DNA of 64,000 nucleotides from Puffinus mauretanicus (GCA_023333565.1 JAJKFH010004158.1:1860001-1924000); one strand, 5' to 3'; positions 27,248-41,300 are shown, counted from the stretch's first letter. Translations and numbers: made by a program. Notes: generated by a model not told the origin, from the sequence alone.

Positions 27248-30200
27248 AGTACAGATCAACCAGTATAACCTTCTGCTCCATTATTTAGCATAACCAGTTA
27301 TTTGGATACTTTTCTTATGGGTCAGACACCCTTGCCCCTCTCCCCTTTACCTTTTACAACCGCTGGCTGTTATCCATTCTTGTGATTTCACTGACCTACA
27401 AAAGAACATGTGACAGAACTTAAAGACAGAGAAAGAAACTAAATTAATTTACACCCATTTTAAATTACATTAGAATTAACAATTGACCTTTTACTTCACT
27501 CTAATTTTTAATTGAAATTCAATCTCTTTGTACTCAGAGGAACATGTAGGGTGTGATTTTCAACACTTCCTCAATTTTTTCTAGCTTTAAGCATAACTGG
27601 CCTCAGCAGGGACAAAAAAAAGGCAAGCCAGGGAGCTCTTGAAAATTGCACAGTTTGTGCCAGATAGAAACACTGATAAATGGATATTTCCATTGAATTC
27701 ACTGAGGTTCAGAGCATAGTTCTGAGTACCAGCACGCAGCTGTAATGGCTAGTGACAGCAGCAATATGCGAGAGGCTTACAAAATCCCTGCCCAAACACC
27801 CAGCACCATGGTACCATATCAAGAGTTCTCAGTTGTGTTCTTGTCACCTGGAAGAGAGGTAACACATGCTCCAGCATTACACTGAAGACTGTGGTAAAAA
27901 GGGGAGTCAGTATATCCACTATTTTGCCTTTATCTACTAAAAAGATCTGGAGACAGTCAGCAGAGTGAAGTTACCTCCTTTGTATTGGGAACTAAGCCCA
28001 TCTAAATGGCCCCAGACCTAAGAAAGGTACAAAATCAGTTCAAAATAGAAGTCTGGCAGAGTATCTCAGATAGGAAAGAAGATATACTGGCTCAGACCCT
28101 CAGCATGAGTGGCAATGACATGCAACTAGGCTAATTTATAAAATTGTAAATCTGGATCAGTAGATCTGGGACAACCAAAGACCCAATATTGACTGTATCG
28201 CTTAACGATCAATATGATGGAAAAGGTTTTTAATAAAAGCCAATAATATACAAAATATAAGGATCCAAGATAGCTAATCCAAACTTTACACTAAACCCAA
28301 CTTTTTAAAGATAAATATGATTGTGATCTTCATTAGTATGTTCTTTACAATATATACTTGAAGGTGTCATACAAGTCCAGGGACAGGCTAGTCTTCTGTT
28401 CTACGCTGACATGCATGTAGAGATCAGCTGCGCTTTTGCTCTCCCCAAGCAGTGGATCAGTGCTGAATCCATCATTTTTGATGGCAGCTGGCCATGTAGT
28501 CTTGCAGTATAGAATTGTTACTTGTGAAAAGACACAGAAAACCTCTGTAGAACCAGTAACATGCTGATGACAAAGCCTTGCCTGCATCCCAGATGTCTGC
28601 AGCACTCCTAGGACACATTTTCACATGCGTACATTTCCTTTTTAGTGGACTTATGCTCAGCCTGAATTTAGATTGTCCACAAACACCATCTGCCCTTGCA
28701 ATGAGCACTGTACTTGTTCCTTTCTGGGCTACCGACAGCCCACACTGGGACCTGGAAACCAAGCATGTTGCTGCGCAATCCAACAGATGGCTGTCTTGCA
28801 TCTCTTTCCATTAACAATCACATTTGCTATAGAGAAACAACGGTCACTGTTCTCTGGAATCTATTTCCCATCACGATTCTACACGATGTTGCAAAAAGAA
28901 GGAATAAGAAATTCCCTAAACCCTTCCACCTTCTATATGGAGGAAATTTTAACTATGACATGACTGCTTCACTGTTTAAATATGAGACTGCTAAGCAGTC
29001 ATTTTTTTTTTCTCATTAAGCCTCATCAATTATTATACCAGATTTTTTTCTGCTTTTATTTAAACCTTTTCAGTCAATCATCATCCAGCATAACTAGATA
29101 AGAGTACCTGGTCTACACTACCTAGAAAATCAGAAAAATGATCCAACTGTTCTACCTGGCCTTCAGAATCTGTAAGTCAGCAATTATTTATAGATCCTAA
29201 GCAGACCTGGCTAAATACCACAAAAAATAGTGAATAATTTTGTCATAAGCACTGTCAGCTCATTCAGTTATTATTTGTGGCTTATTATTATTAACTGCAT
29301 ATGCATATCTGCATGACCAATGTTTTTAGCCCTGAAGATTTTTTATGAATCTTAAATACTTCACAAATAGTCAGTGAATAATTATCCATGCTGAAAAGTA
29401 ATATTGCAAGTCATTATGGTTTAGATGTTTTTGGTTATTTTCTCATTTTAACAGGCTAAATTATCTAACCATAGTGTAGAAACAGAAGACGTGCCTAAGC
29501 AGACAAATCAAATGCCTGAAAAAATATCAGATACTTAAAGAAATAGCAGCAGGGGATAGTTCATAAAAAACCTTTGTAATTATTTTTTTTTTTTTATTGG
29601 CAAGAGTTAGAAGAAATTTTGAGCAATTAACACATTCATAGAAAACCTGATCAGTTCAGGAACAGGACAAAAGGAATAAAAGACTAACCAGTTCAATAGT
29701 TTATCAAGAATAATTTTGAACACTTCTAGCCCATAACGGACTTAAAGATTTACAATTAATCACCATTGTCAGAGTAAAATACGCCCTACCCTTTAAAATA
29801 AATTAGGGTGCATTCTGGACAACTCCATTGTTCAACAGACATAATAAACACAACTTGAAAGACTATTTAGTTCAGATTAGTGGACAGAAGAACTAAACAC
29901 AAGCTGAAACGTACTGCTTACAGATATTTGCATGGATACCAGTTTTAATTCAATTTTTCCTGTATTCACATTTGTGGCTGGTGTTCCACAGAGAACATGC
30001 ATATCAGATATATACCAGCAAATATTTCTGTAGTGGTCACTTGAAAACGTATCAACATTTCTTCTTCACCAGTCTCTGCCCACAGAAAACTTTGTGGAAG
30101 AATCCTCCCTGCCCCATTCTAAATGCTTTAGCCAAAAGCAATAGTATTTTGGATTTGAAGCACATTCTTGGAGCTTCACAGAATTTGCACTCCTTTATAT

Positions 30201-30944
30201 ATAGCATGCTTTCTCCTCTTAGGAAAGACATGTAATGCAATGTGAAATGTAGACTTTACGAAGAGAACCCAGGGAGAAAAATCAGGACATAGGACAATAT
30301 GATAGCATTTTGTCATTAAAATGCTTGTAGTTTTGGCCAGATTATTTGACCAAAGCTGAAAACCAGCTAGGAGTTGTAATTCCATTTTCAATTATTTACA
30401 ATTTTTTACACAAACTTACTTTTTCTCAGAAAGTAGACTGTCTAGATTAAATTTTTTTTTAAATAAGTATTTCTGGTGGAAAACAACACAACCAATCCAC
30501 ATAGTAAAATAGTTTCAAATTCACCATTCTAGGATAAAAACTAGAATCCTAATTAAAATTTTTGTGGCTCAGCCATTAAGAGAACAAAAACACTATCACA
30601 TGACTAACACGTCAAAACAAGTAAGCTATTACCTCCTCTGAACAGATGTCAAAAGGAATTTATAGCTCAAAATTACTCAGGTAATCATTCTAAACAACAA
30701 ATATGTTTGGAAAAAGCCCACTGCTAATTTCAAAACAGAAAGGAAAAATAAAATTTATCAAATACAATTTCTGCTGTTACTTACCATAACACACCATTCT
30801 TCAGTATGCAGTTGCTGGGTTTACAAAACTGTGCTATCAGATGAAAAAGAATGATGATGGTAAAGCAATACATAAAAGACTTGATTTTTTTTCCTGTCAC
30901 AACAGAAAAAAATATCTACAGTTACTTACTCTGGGAAGAGTTCA
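27248..30944. other. Noncoding DNA, no gene recognised
   Basis: A minus-strand pair of overlapping frames at 28345-28801 (109 and 86 codons) reads fairly protein-like (for example AAIKNDGFSTDPLLGESKSA), but no family, splice pattern or second piece supports it. A poly-T run lies near 29583-29597. Confidence 0.55.
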
Positions 30945-33200
30945 CATGGTATCAATTCCTCGTCTTCCCTTTTCCCTGACTTTTGGTAGGGGATCTTTTT
31001 TGACATTGTAGAGGCCAAACATGAACATGAGGCCAGTGGATGAGGCCAGAATCAGAGAGGAAAAGGCAGGTGATAATTTTTCGGAATGTCTTTGCCTGGA
31101 ATCTTTCACCAGAGTCCAATCTCCCCAAGTTGCGAAAGACTGTGAGGAAGATGATGGAGAGCATGGACCTCAACAGCCCACCAGGATGGTCAGTCACTCA
31201 GAGGAAGTCTGCTGCTTGCAATACATTCACATGCTGGCGAGTAAGAACAGGCAGAAGACCAGGGATGTGCCACTGATTGCAGTCATGATATCCCCAAGGT
31301 CCCTTTGTTCCACGCATCCTGACACTTCATCCTGCAACAACATTTGGAAACAGGAGAGTGAATAATGAGCCCCTGGGTTGAACCAGCATAGCTATTTTTA
31401 TAATCTTATGCTCGCCTGAATGAAACTCACATTTCTTCTGCAAATGGAGAGGACAGTCTTGTCTTCACTGTGATGCCTGTGTGCATTTTTCGAAAGCATA
31501 TACTGCACAGCAGGTTTTTCATCTGCAATAATCAATGGCCAAATATTTTTGTGTAGCACTAAAAAGAAATCAATGGCCAAGTTTTCACTGGAAAAATATC
31601 TAGCCCATGTTTATATGACAGCAGAATACATTAAAAAGACAGTATATTTGTGAAGTGAAACAAGCACAGGTAAATTGTTCCTGAAGTAGTCCAGGAAGTA
31701 CTTGACACAGCTCATAGTCTAGGGGAAAGTTTTATGATTTACATAAGTCCTTGCACTGTGGGGACTCACAAAGCAAATACCAACACAATCCTTGCTGAGA
31801 ACCAATCTCTTTTCAGACTCTCAGCAACTCTTAAAATCCATGGTCTCATTATCTTGCATACAGCAGGCTTCTTTCTTGTACAGCTTTATTTATTTATTTA
31901 TTTATTTATTAATCAGAAGACTGTTTTCTAGTGCCCAGATGCTGGGAATTGTCCTGACTGCTGGTTTATGATGAAGCTGCATGATCTCTGCACAGACGCT
32001 TATCTCCGTATCTGGCTGATACAGAAATTGGTAGTCAGTCTCATCACAAGCAGGCTACCACCTACAGATGAATGATCACAGATAGGTCTCCTTAACATAC
32101 TCCAAGATTACCCTGGCATCTAGATGAAACTTAAAATCCCTAGCAGTCAAAAATAACTTCTGGCGTTGGCGGTGGAGAAGAGTGACATTCTGCAAGTCTT
32201 CCCTGTAAGTGCATTGAAAAAGGCACTATGGGATGTTGCCAGGACCCCTGTCTTTTGCGGCCAACAGAAGGAATCAATATGATTACTTATTCATTCCAGT
32301 CTTGGTGGACGTTATCAATAGCTCCTTCTAAGCAGGCTGCATTTCATATTTACAGCTAATGCATTCATAATGAAGCTATCAAGCCTTTTATTGTTACTTT
32401 AATTTGCTTTCACATCAGTTTGGCTAAAACTTGGGATTTTTTCTTGCAGTCTCCATCCCTTCTTTTACCAAATTCCCTCCTGCTTCAGAATATTTTAACT
32501 TTCTATGTTTCTGAGTTGAAGCTAGTGAGACCTGCTGATGTGGCAAGTGAACAGACTAGCACTGCATTTCCAGATATGGACAGAACACTGCATGCTATGG
32601 CAAAGTCTTCAAGACAGTGTGCTTCACTCCCAGAGCTCTTGAGTTTCTGCAGTCACTCACAGCCCTGCCCAGGAATCAGCTTTCCTGTTAAGAAATTCTT
32701 CACAGGTTTTGATGTTGGGGAGAATATGCAGACTGCATTCCTTGACCTCCTGGTCAGGATGCAGCAGCTTCAGCAGACCATTGTCACTGGAGTTGATTTA
32801 AAATGTACAAGAGAGGCAATTATGATTTGCCTACATGTCTGCACACTTATCTCTATGCTTATTTTAAGAGTGTTGATATTAGGTTGCTATGAATAGATTT
32901 TTCCCTACTTTACATGTACTTATGCTCGGCTATTTTTCAGATTAACTGGTGAACAAAAAGAACTTAGATACAACATAGTCTTGTAAGATTCTCATGGTGT
33001 CCACAACCCAGTAGGTCTTCAGCAATACCTAAATGGGTGAAGATTGCATGGGTTATTTCAGAAATTGGGTAGCAAAGACAGTCTGTGTGAAAGAGATGTC
33101 TTCTAGTGACTGTTGTCACAGGAAAGAAGTAGTTGTCTTTCTGTAGAAATGGAGGAAGATCACATAGATCTACACTCAGGTAGGTTAGCTTCATAAAACC
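30945..33200 (-). pseudogene. Possible decayed multi-exon gene, unidentified
   Basis: Several exon-like pieces lie in order on the minus strand. One (about 33145-32990) follows CTCCATTTCTACAG and reads KDNYFFPVTTVTRRHLFHTD. Another frame (about 32235-31940) reads LLHRQRQKLFLTARDFKFHL and DTEISVCAEIMQLHHKPAV but has stops between. A 92-bp piece (about 31525-31434) sits between TTGATTATTGCAG and AAT|GTGAGT. The last piece (about 31335-30935) follows TTGTTGCAG, contains a hydrophobic stretch near GTSLVFCLFLLAS, changes frame, and ends at a CAGA|GTAAGT-like donor. I recognise no family. Open stretches of these lengths also arise by chance, so this is a tentative call. Confidence 0.2.
31884..31910. 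repeat. (TTTA)n microsatellite
   Basis: Nearly seven perfect TTTA units. Tetranucleotide repeats of this type are common and often polymorphic. Confidence 0.93.
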
Positions 33201-36200
33201 CTGATCCTTCCTTAAACAGGGAAATCACTCTGGATCTCTCCCTCCATACTCTTCTGGAAAGGAAAAGATTTACCCTGGAGGAACTACTAGGCAACAGAAG
33301 TAACAACTGTAAATACTTTAACTGGAGTATGTTCGTAAAAATATTTTTAAGCAAGTCATACCTTATAGAATGAGGTTGCTATAAAACATTAACTTTTGCA
33401 CACTGGAAAAAAAAAAAGGGAGAAAAATGGTATGGAACAACAACAACAAAATCACACACTCAAACCAGACAGATAAAATTCTACTATTATGTTGAGGTAG
33501 GTAGCAATAATCATTGCTGCCATAATTTCCTTCCTCCGTTGCATTAATATTTGTATTTCTTGGCTACCATGCACTTACTAACCACCCAAATCTGAACAAC
33601 ACATACAAAAAGCATGTGGGCCATCCCCTTCTCTGAGGATTGTCTCATAAATGAGTAGGTGAAGTGAGCATTAAAGCCTCACTAGAGGTTCTCTCATGTA
33701 AGGCTGTGAACAATAAGAAGTTGACTGTGATTGTAGGAGGTACATGCTTCATTGCTATGACAGATTAATTAGAAACGTTAATTATTCCCAACCTTCTAAC
33801 AGAGCATGCGTGTATGCAGCTGATCAGATGGGAGCCTGCTCTCCTACCATTCAGTTCACTTCCACATACACCAATTTCTAAAAATATTCTCTCATGTAAG
33901 CCATGTTCTCTCATGGATTTTGTTCCTGCAAATGTCCCAGGCCTGCTGTGATTTTTATCAAGCTTAACTTGATAAAACAATCTTCAGACTAGTTTCAGAC
34001 TAGGGATAGTTTTAGGTTTATTGACGCCGTTGTTATTAAGCTAGACAATAAAAGGACAATGAGGGATAGTAGCACTCTGTTATTAAAATGATTTGATCTT
34101 CCCTACTTATGACCTTGGATTTTGCTGCTGAGGTCAGGATATGGACAAAAGACAAAATCATAGAAATAAAGAACATCAAGTGTATTTAAAAAAATATTAT
34201 GAATATCTTTCTCCATCCAGCCACTTACTGGAAAAGTTTATGAATGAACTTTCTCAGTTTCCTGACTGAGTCAGGAGGTTGACAAGGAAACACAGGTCCT
34301 TGAATCTATGAGGTGCTGGTTTATAACCAGCCTAGAATGGTAAGAGTCAAAATTATCCCCAGAGAAGCACTGTTCATATTAAATGAACTTGCTGAGGTAA
34401 AAAAAATGCTTCCAGGAGCGAGAAATGCCATGCTCCTCATCACAACTGGCACCCTTTAATCCCTTTTAGAACAGATCTGATTAAAATTAAACCTAGAGAT
34501 ATCCCCAGCTAGAAGCCGAGACACACTGCTGGAGAAGCTTATTCTCTAGATCAATACAAAATTAGCAGTTTCTTGGCTTCTCATGGTTGAGTGCGTACTC
34601 TGCTTCTTCTAAAGTCAGTGATAAAATCCATATTGACTACAATGGAGCAGAGCTAACTGGACTACAGCACTGCTCTTTAGCAAATACCACTCATATGTAA
34701 TATAACAACAAAGGATAGTTTTACAGCTCAGACCTGGACTAGTACACAGAAGATCCAAATTCAACTCCTAGCTCTACCTTAAAGTTCCTGTGTGACTGAA
34801 AAAAAAGTCACGCCACGCCTCTGTATCAGAGTTGCCAGATCAAAACCAGAGCAAAGCAGCCTTCCATCCCTTGACTTCTTGCTTTAGTCTAAATGGGATA
34901 AAGAAGATTTATTCCCATTCCCTACCTTCCTGAACACCATATTTGTAGGAAAATAGCGTAATCATGAAGCGCTCTTCTATGCACTGAACCCCAGGGACAC
35001 AAGCCTAAAACTAATGAGACCAATACCAAATAAAGTGCTGTTTGAGCTCATGCTAACAGGGCAGCTATCAGACATATTGCTCTAGGAGCCACCTCATTCT
35101 GTACAGTTGCACAGGAACCCCCAATTTAAACACCTAGGAAGCAGAAGCAGCTGAGCTGCGACAGCAGAAAACTTTGAACGCACTGATGTAGTTTTCCAAG
35201 AAACCAACTCGGGTATCTCCCCTGCATGCTGCAGCACTGACATATCCTTTGTTAAAGACAGGACATCGTTCATCTCTCTCTCTCCAAGTACAAATGCCTT
35301 ACAAGTCAATTCTGTGGTTAATGCAAGCTGACAAAAGGAGGTTACATAAACTGTGCAACAATACCCACTGCCACTCACTCGAAGAGAAGATACTTCAAGG
35401 GCAGCTTGCTCCTACGTGACACAACTAGTGCTTTGCCAAACAGAACAGATGACTTGCAGCGGTAACACTGTTTCCTGCTTTAAGTCCCTCAGCTAGAGCG
35501 TTAATTTCTATCTTGTGGCACATTTGAAGATTAATCAGTATCTTAGCCTGCAGTGGTCCAGCTAATTTAAACACAAACACACTCCATGGAGAGCAAAGAG
35601 CCTGAAGGAGGTGGGAGGGGAAAGCTAGTGGGCTTTGAAGGAAGTGCAGCCTGCTAATATCTGCAAAAACTGAACAAGAAATAGATAAAACTAAATTGGA
35701 GATCTATTAAAAATAAATTAATGGCATCTGCAAATGAAATTAAATCTAAGATAATCACTCTAATAGCAGGGTCTCTGGTGAGCATTAATGCTTAATTTTT
35801 TCTTATATTTGATGAAGGCATCTATTAATTAAAAATATTTATACAAGGTAGAGGCTTGACAGGAATACTCTGTGCAGCCATTCTTAAGGGAGCTGCTTGT
35901 GTTAATCAGCTATTTTAGAAGAAAATGCCTCTACGCTATACAACTAAGGCAAGACTGTACTTCAATAAATCTTATTTAAGGCCTGTGCTTTCTAAATATC
36001 CTCTGTGACTAGAATTGAATGGAGTAAGCTGCTTTCTACAAATGACATAATACACTTTCCTTCCCATTGTTTAGTTAGCTTGTACTGAAAATAAACCTTC
36101 ATCTTATCCTCCCCCTCCCTTTTACCCCCCTTGTATTGTTAACCTTTTATTAAATTGTTGAACATCCAAGTACAAAAGCAGATGATCTGATATGTATGAA

Positions 36201-37844
36201 TGTATTGTACAAACGAGGAGGACAAAGCTAAACACACATTCAATAGTGGGTATGAAAATATTATCGGACTTTCAGGCAGGGACAAAGCAAAACCATGTGT
36301 CATTAATGAGACTATTCAAAGTAATTTTGATGAAGTTATGATTCCATTGTAATCCAGTACTCAGAAGGAAACACTTAGCATTTGAAAAAAGAACCTTTAA
36401 TCATTATGCAGCTCTCTGGGGCACTAACTCTTTCAGGATTTTCCTCTTTGTTTCCCCACCACCGCCACATTTTTTCCTTTCTTTTTTTCCTCTCATCTTT
36501 TCAACACAAGCAGTGCTATGAAAACAGAGAGGATTAGAAGTTGTCCCTGACATATTTCATTGTAAGGTTGTTGGTTTTGTCTTTCTGCATTTATTAGTTT
36601 GAATTCTGTATAAGGCACCTGTTGGCTGTTGAGAATAAATCAACAGGAAGGTCACCAATGGGTTTGTATTGTATGCTTGCCTTTTTAAGCCTGTTGGGAA
36701 CTCACTGCTTTGCTATACAGGAATAAATGCTCGAAAGAAGGCCAACCATGCTGTTTAATACTATTTCATTATGTGAATTGTGTGTGAATCGTGTAGGCTC
36801 TTCGAACAAAAGTTAATCTTAAAGTCCTGTTGCTAGTATTGTCATAATTAACTCAGGCTAGTGACAGCAAGAGTCTCAATTCATAACACCAGTTAAGTAA
36901 GCTATAGTTAAACTTATCTACCGTAGCTATTGCTATGTTGCATGGCAAGAAATGAGCACTGCAAAAGGGCACTTAGAGAAATAAACAGGGAAGGTGATGT
37001 ATGGATGTAGCTTTCTGAAAGCTCTGATAAAAAGCCCCGGCTGTGCAGTCCATCATGCTTGGTAAGTCAAGGGTGGGTGGCATAAAAACAAGTGATGAAT
37101 GTGTTAAATTGCTAAAAAGTGGAACAGGGGACAGCCTAGGAAAAGTGACTTTGACTTAATGATTTCTTTTGATTATGCTACTGCTACAATATAACACTGT
37201 GGCCGGTCATGTGGGAACAACAGAATAAATGCTGTGAGACCCCTCCCTTTTTAAATCCGGCTGCAATGTAGCCAAAGGAGGGGACAGAGCTGAAGTGAAC
37301 TCTGGAGTAAGGAACATTTTTTTTAAGAAAGGGGAATAAAATAACATGCATTTTAATACATGACTTGATATACATTATGGCTCATGAGAATGTCCACTTC
37401 CTCATGCCCTTTAAAAACTACAGCTGGGCTTTACAATGAGATCTATTTCTCAGCACCATTGCCCATTTTTTTAATACTGCAGTATATAGATAAGACTACT
37501 GCACTTGCCTGAGGAATGGAACACAAGCTCAATGCCCTCCTTGGCATAGGGAGGGAGACGGATGCAACCCTCCTGGATCCAAAAGCCTTTCTCACCTGGC
37601 AGTTGGCTCCGCAAGCACTTGCTGCCCCTCCCCAGGAAGCTGTACCACTCTATGAAAGAAGAATTCAGCACTGATGAGGCCAGAAAGAGGAAGCAAGGGG
37701 TATTGCTCTCCAGTCCTTGTCCTAAATCTTGCTTATGCATTTTGACTGAATGTAGCTAAGTATCTAGGACTTTCCCCACCTTCTGAATTGCCCAGAAAAA
37801 AAAATTCCTTCTTCCTTTCTTCTGTATGACTCCCAGAATCTTGA
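33201..37844. other. Noncoding DNA, conserved-element-like in part
   Basis: No coding signal is recognised. 35690-36010 is dense in ATTA/TAAT cores and has a TGCAAAT octamer-like site, giving it the look of developmental noncoding elements. A 14-base repeat TTCTCTCATGTAAG occurs at 33689 and 33887. Confidence 0.5.
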
Positions 37845-37962
37845 TTTTTTAAAATTATATTTTTATTTATTTTTTTATATATTTTATATTTTTAATTATA
37901 TTTTAATTATATTTATATATATATATTTATATTTACAAAGATATGTTTTATATCTTTGTAAA
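37845..37962. repeat. AT-only low-complexity block ending in a hairpin
   Basis: About 85 bases are composed almost entirely of A and T (TATATTTTTATTTATTTTTT and similar). A perfect inverted repeat follows: TTTACAAAGATAT (37932-37944), loop GTTTT, ATATCTTTGTAAA (37950-37962). The AT block should melt easily. No origin, MAR function or transposon end can be claimed from sequence alone. Confidence 0.85.
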
Positions 37963-38237
37963 GATACATTCTATAGATACGTTCACAACAATTTAGGTCT
38001 GTGGCCAGTTATATCTCCCTTTTTTTTTTTCATTAGTAAAAGATGCATTTACAGTTAGATCTGTATTGTTTTAACCAGATTGGGTGTTTGATTAAATATT
38101 TCTTTTTCTCATACTATTTTTTTCACCCATCCCTGCAACTTGGAACTGCAGCCAATACCAAAGCCAAAGCACAGCCAGAACATCCTTTCTTGCGCAAAGT
38201 GAAAGCATTAAAGAGTTGCGAGTTAAATTCATTCCAT

Positions 38238-38273
38238 ACTGAAGCTCATGGCGAAGCTTCCACTGGTTTCAGT
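38238..38273. repeat. Imperfect palindrome, possible old repeat remnant
   Basis: ACTGAAGCTCATGGCGAAGC and TTCCACTGGTTTCAGT form an imperfect inverted repeat centred on AAGCTT. The pattern (ACTGAAG..ATGG...CC.....TTCAGT) resembles palindromic interspersed repeats that recur in birds and reptiles, in which ACTGAAGTCAATGG faces its own complement. Family assignment is not possible here. Confidence 0.4.
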
Positions 38274-41200
38274 AAAGGCAAGACTTTCCCCAGTTATTTC
38301 AATATACGAAGAGACAAATGTTACAATTCAATCTACCTTAATTTTACTTAACTTTAAGGAACATTCAAATTACAGTAATTATAAACGTCAGGCAAAACCC
38401 CCTCAGTTTCTCACCCAGAAGGATGGTTTCAAATGTCGGTGAATCAGGTTCTTTTCTCCATAAAGAGTGTGACTTTCCAACTCCAATTTTACAGATGCTG
38501 TATGGTAGGAATATGTGTTTTGCAGCTTCAAGAGATTATTCCAGTAATAATCAAGAAAGAACTCCTGAACTTTTAGCATTTGCCCATCATTACATACAGC
38601 ATGAATTGGCCTATTCCCCAGACACTTCATTCAACAATAAATTCTGATGATACCGACATATTGAGCAGCAAAGCAGAATAGACAACGGAAAAAAAATGAA
38701 CTATCAATCTGTCTCTAAGTGTTAGTGGACTGGCATTACTAATGTTTTTTTCAGTTCCATTGATGGGCACCATGCTGCAAGAAACATGCAGTGCCAGCTC
38801 ACCAGCTCATGTAATTTGTCATCTTTCTGACAAGGTTAATGGATCTATGTAAGTTTTCCCCCCAGGTGAGAACCTGACCCAACATTTAGACATGACATAG
38901 CTTTGATAAACTTGCAATATAAAGAGGACGGTGGCATAACAGGCAAAAGCCTCGCTGTGAAGGAGGAAACAGAGACAACTGTAGTCTGTCAGCACAGGTG
39001 AAAGAAGAAGGGCTGAAGAACAGAATAATAGTGATAAGTACCAGAATTTGATTTCATTAGCCAGAGAAGACTGAGGCTTTTTGCTGGCCATTTTACAATT
39101 CTCTCACTTGACTTGTTTACTGATGGAAATGTTTGCCAAGGAACTTTGGAAAAATAGTGACATATGAACAATCTGTTGCGGCATATTGTAGCGGTGTTGT
39201 TTGTGCTGCTATAGTTACTAAGCTTTTAGCATTTTTGTAATTTGTCTTGAAAAACCTGGAACTTGGCATTAAGTTTTTGGGTGCCTCTATCTTCAAGTCA
39301 GATGGTTTTCATATTTTTTGTTACATCTCTGTAGATTTTTTTTTTTTTTGTATGTGTAGAAAAGCCTGAAGATATGCTGTGTCAAGGAAAAGGAAAAAGT
39401 GTGCTCCGTTGAAGAAAGAAGCAGAAGGTGGGAAAAAACCCAAATGCATTGCAAGATGAGGAGAAACAGGTGCAAACTTCTTTTCAAGGTGAGAAGAGTG
39501 TTTACAGAATACTCACAGGTCTTATGTAACTGCAAAATTAATCAGGCTATGCAAAAAAGGCCTTGAGATTTTTACTTTCTTTTGGTTTCAGATCTTACAA
39601 TGATTTACTTCAATGCCAGTCTTTTGTACAGGATAGTAGCTTGACTCAAATCCCTGAGTTTCATTGTGCTCATTCAATGGACTCCGTAAAGATCAAATCA
39701 GCACAGTGAGGGAAGTATAAGCTTCATGTATTTTAACTGTGGACACAAAATGGGTACAAGAAAGTGCAAGGCCAAAGAGCTGTACAAGCAAGTTAAGAGA
39801 GAATGAACTATGCCATCAGCAACACCACCAAAAAAGACTGGACAAAGAAAACCACGAGTCTCCTGCTTCTGTCTGAGCAGGATGCCTTAGCTCTGCCGGC
39901 CTAACACTGACCTGTAAGATACATTTCCATTGCATGATAAGCCTAGATCAGAACCTCCTGTTCAAGTACTTGAACTGCCATGTGGTTCTGCTGTGGTGGG
40001 ACAGAGAACTACCTACCAGAAACGTGGACTGTACAAGCACAGCAGAAAGAAGTCTAGAGAAGAACTGAAGAACAGGGAAAGAGAAAAAGGGAACAAAACC
40101 CAAACAAAATTATTGGTGAGTAATCCAACAATAAGGAGAAGAAAATACCATACAAAAATTGGCCGTGAGGGAAGCTGGGAAGTGATAACTGTGGCCAAAA
40201 TACTGGTGTATGTTATTCCATTTGGGAATCTTTCCCACCACTTCCTAGGGCTCCCTATATGGGTAGTTCCCATTACTGCTAAATGCATATGAAATATTAA
40301 GTTTCAGTCAGAAGAATAAGACTCTGTCCTCCCCCTCCCCAAACCACAGCCCACACAGAACATCCTACGCTCCTGCCAGGCATCATCCTAAACACATGGA
40401 AAATCTTATCTGACACATGTAAGATTAATAAAGCATTTAGCTAGTGTTATGAAAGTCTTCACTGCTCGAACGTCATGTCTTATCACAATTCTGCAACAAT
40501 TTTCTTGACACTTTGAACTTTCCATAGGTCTTGTTGAGGGAGAAGGAGGCTGAAAGAGGAGTATTACAGTGCTGTTGATGAACCTGTTAACAATAATGCT
40601 TGTTCTGTCAACTTGGGGAAGAAAATATATATAATATTTTGCCTTTCATAGTAGTTTAACAGGTGGATGCATAGAGAAGTTCATTACAGCAGCTTTAAAA
40701 TTAGTCAAAAATAACTGAAAAATTATATAGTGTATGCTTAACCAACAGAATTGATTAACTCAAGATAATGTAGCTACAGGTTTGGTGTGATTAAGTGGGA
40801 TTAGACACGTATACATATCATGAGGTATAACCTATCAACGTTTCTATGGAGAGAGTAACGTCCTTTATTATATTACCTGAAATATATATCCATATCTATA
40901 TATATAGATTATAATAAGCTATCAATGCATGTATTAGAAACAATTATGAATCAAAAGAACAATGGCTAGCCCAGACCTCACCCTCTGGGAAGTTTATTCC
41001 ACAATATATCTTCTAATTTACTCTTCAGGAGCTCACATCAGCCACTGTTGCATGCCCGATACCTACTTATGGGCCTCTAGTACTATCCTGCAACATGACT
41101 TCTATGTTCCGATATTCCCCCCATCAGTCCCTGTCCTGCTGTCTCATACCACGAAACACAAATTACCCGTAAAAATGATAATTCTCTTATTAGTTTTAAA

Positions 41201-41281
41201 GGTCAAATCAAATGATGTGGAAAATATGCCGCGGTGTGACACATAATTTACATAATTGCCGCAAAAACGCTGCATAAAGCT
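38274..41281. other. Noncoding DNA, no gene recognised
   Basis: Open frames near 39930-40292 are rich in K and R from purine-rich sequence and look spurious. A TA run lies near 40880-40906. Confidence 0.55.
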
Positions 41282-41300
41282 GGGGGGGGGTGGGAGGGGG
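41282..41300 (+). other. G-rich run
   Basis: Nine G, T, GGG, A, GGGGG. Three or more G tracts are close together, so quadruplex folding is plausible. It is isolated in AT-rich DNA. Confidence 0.6.

Noticed and set aside
28345..28801. Two overlapping protein-like minus-strand frames as an exon.
   Set aside because: They are in different frames with no splice pair joining them, and neither matches a family I know.
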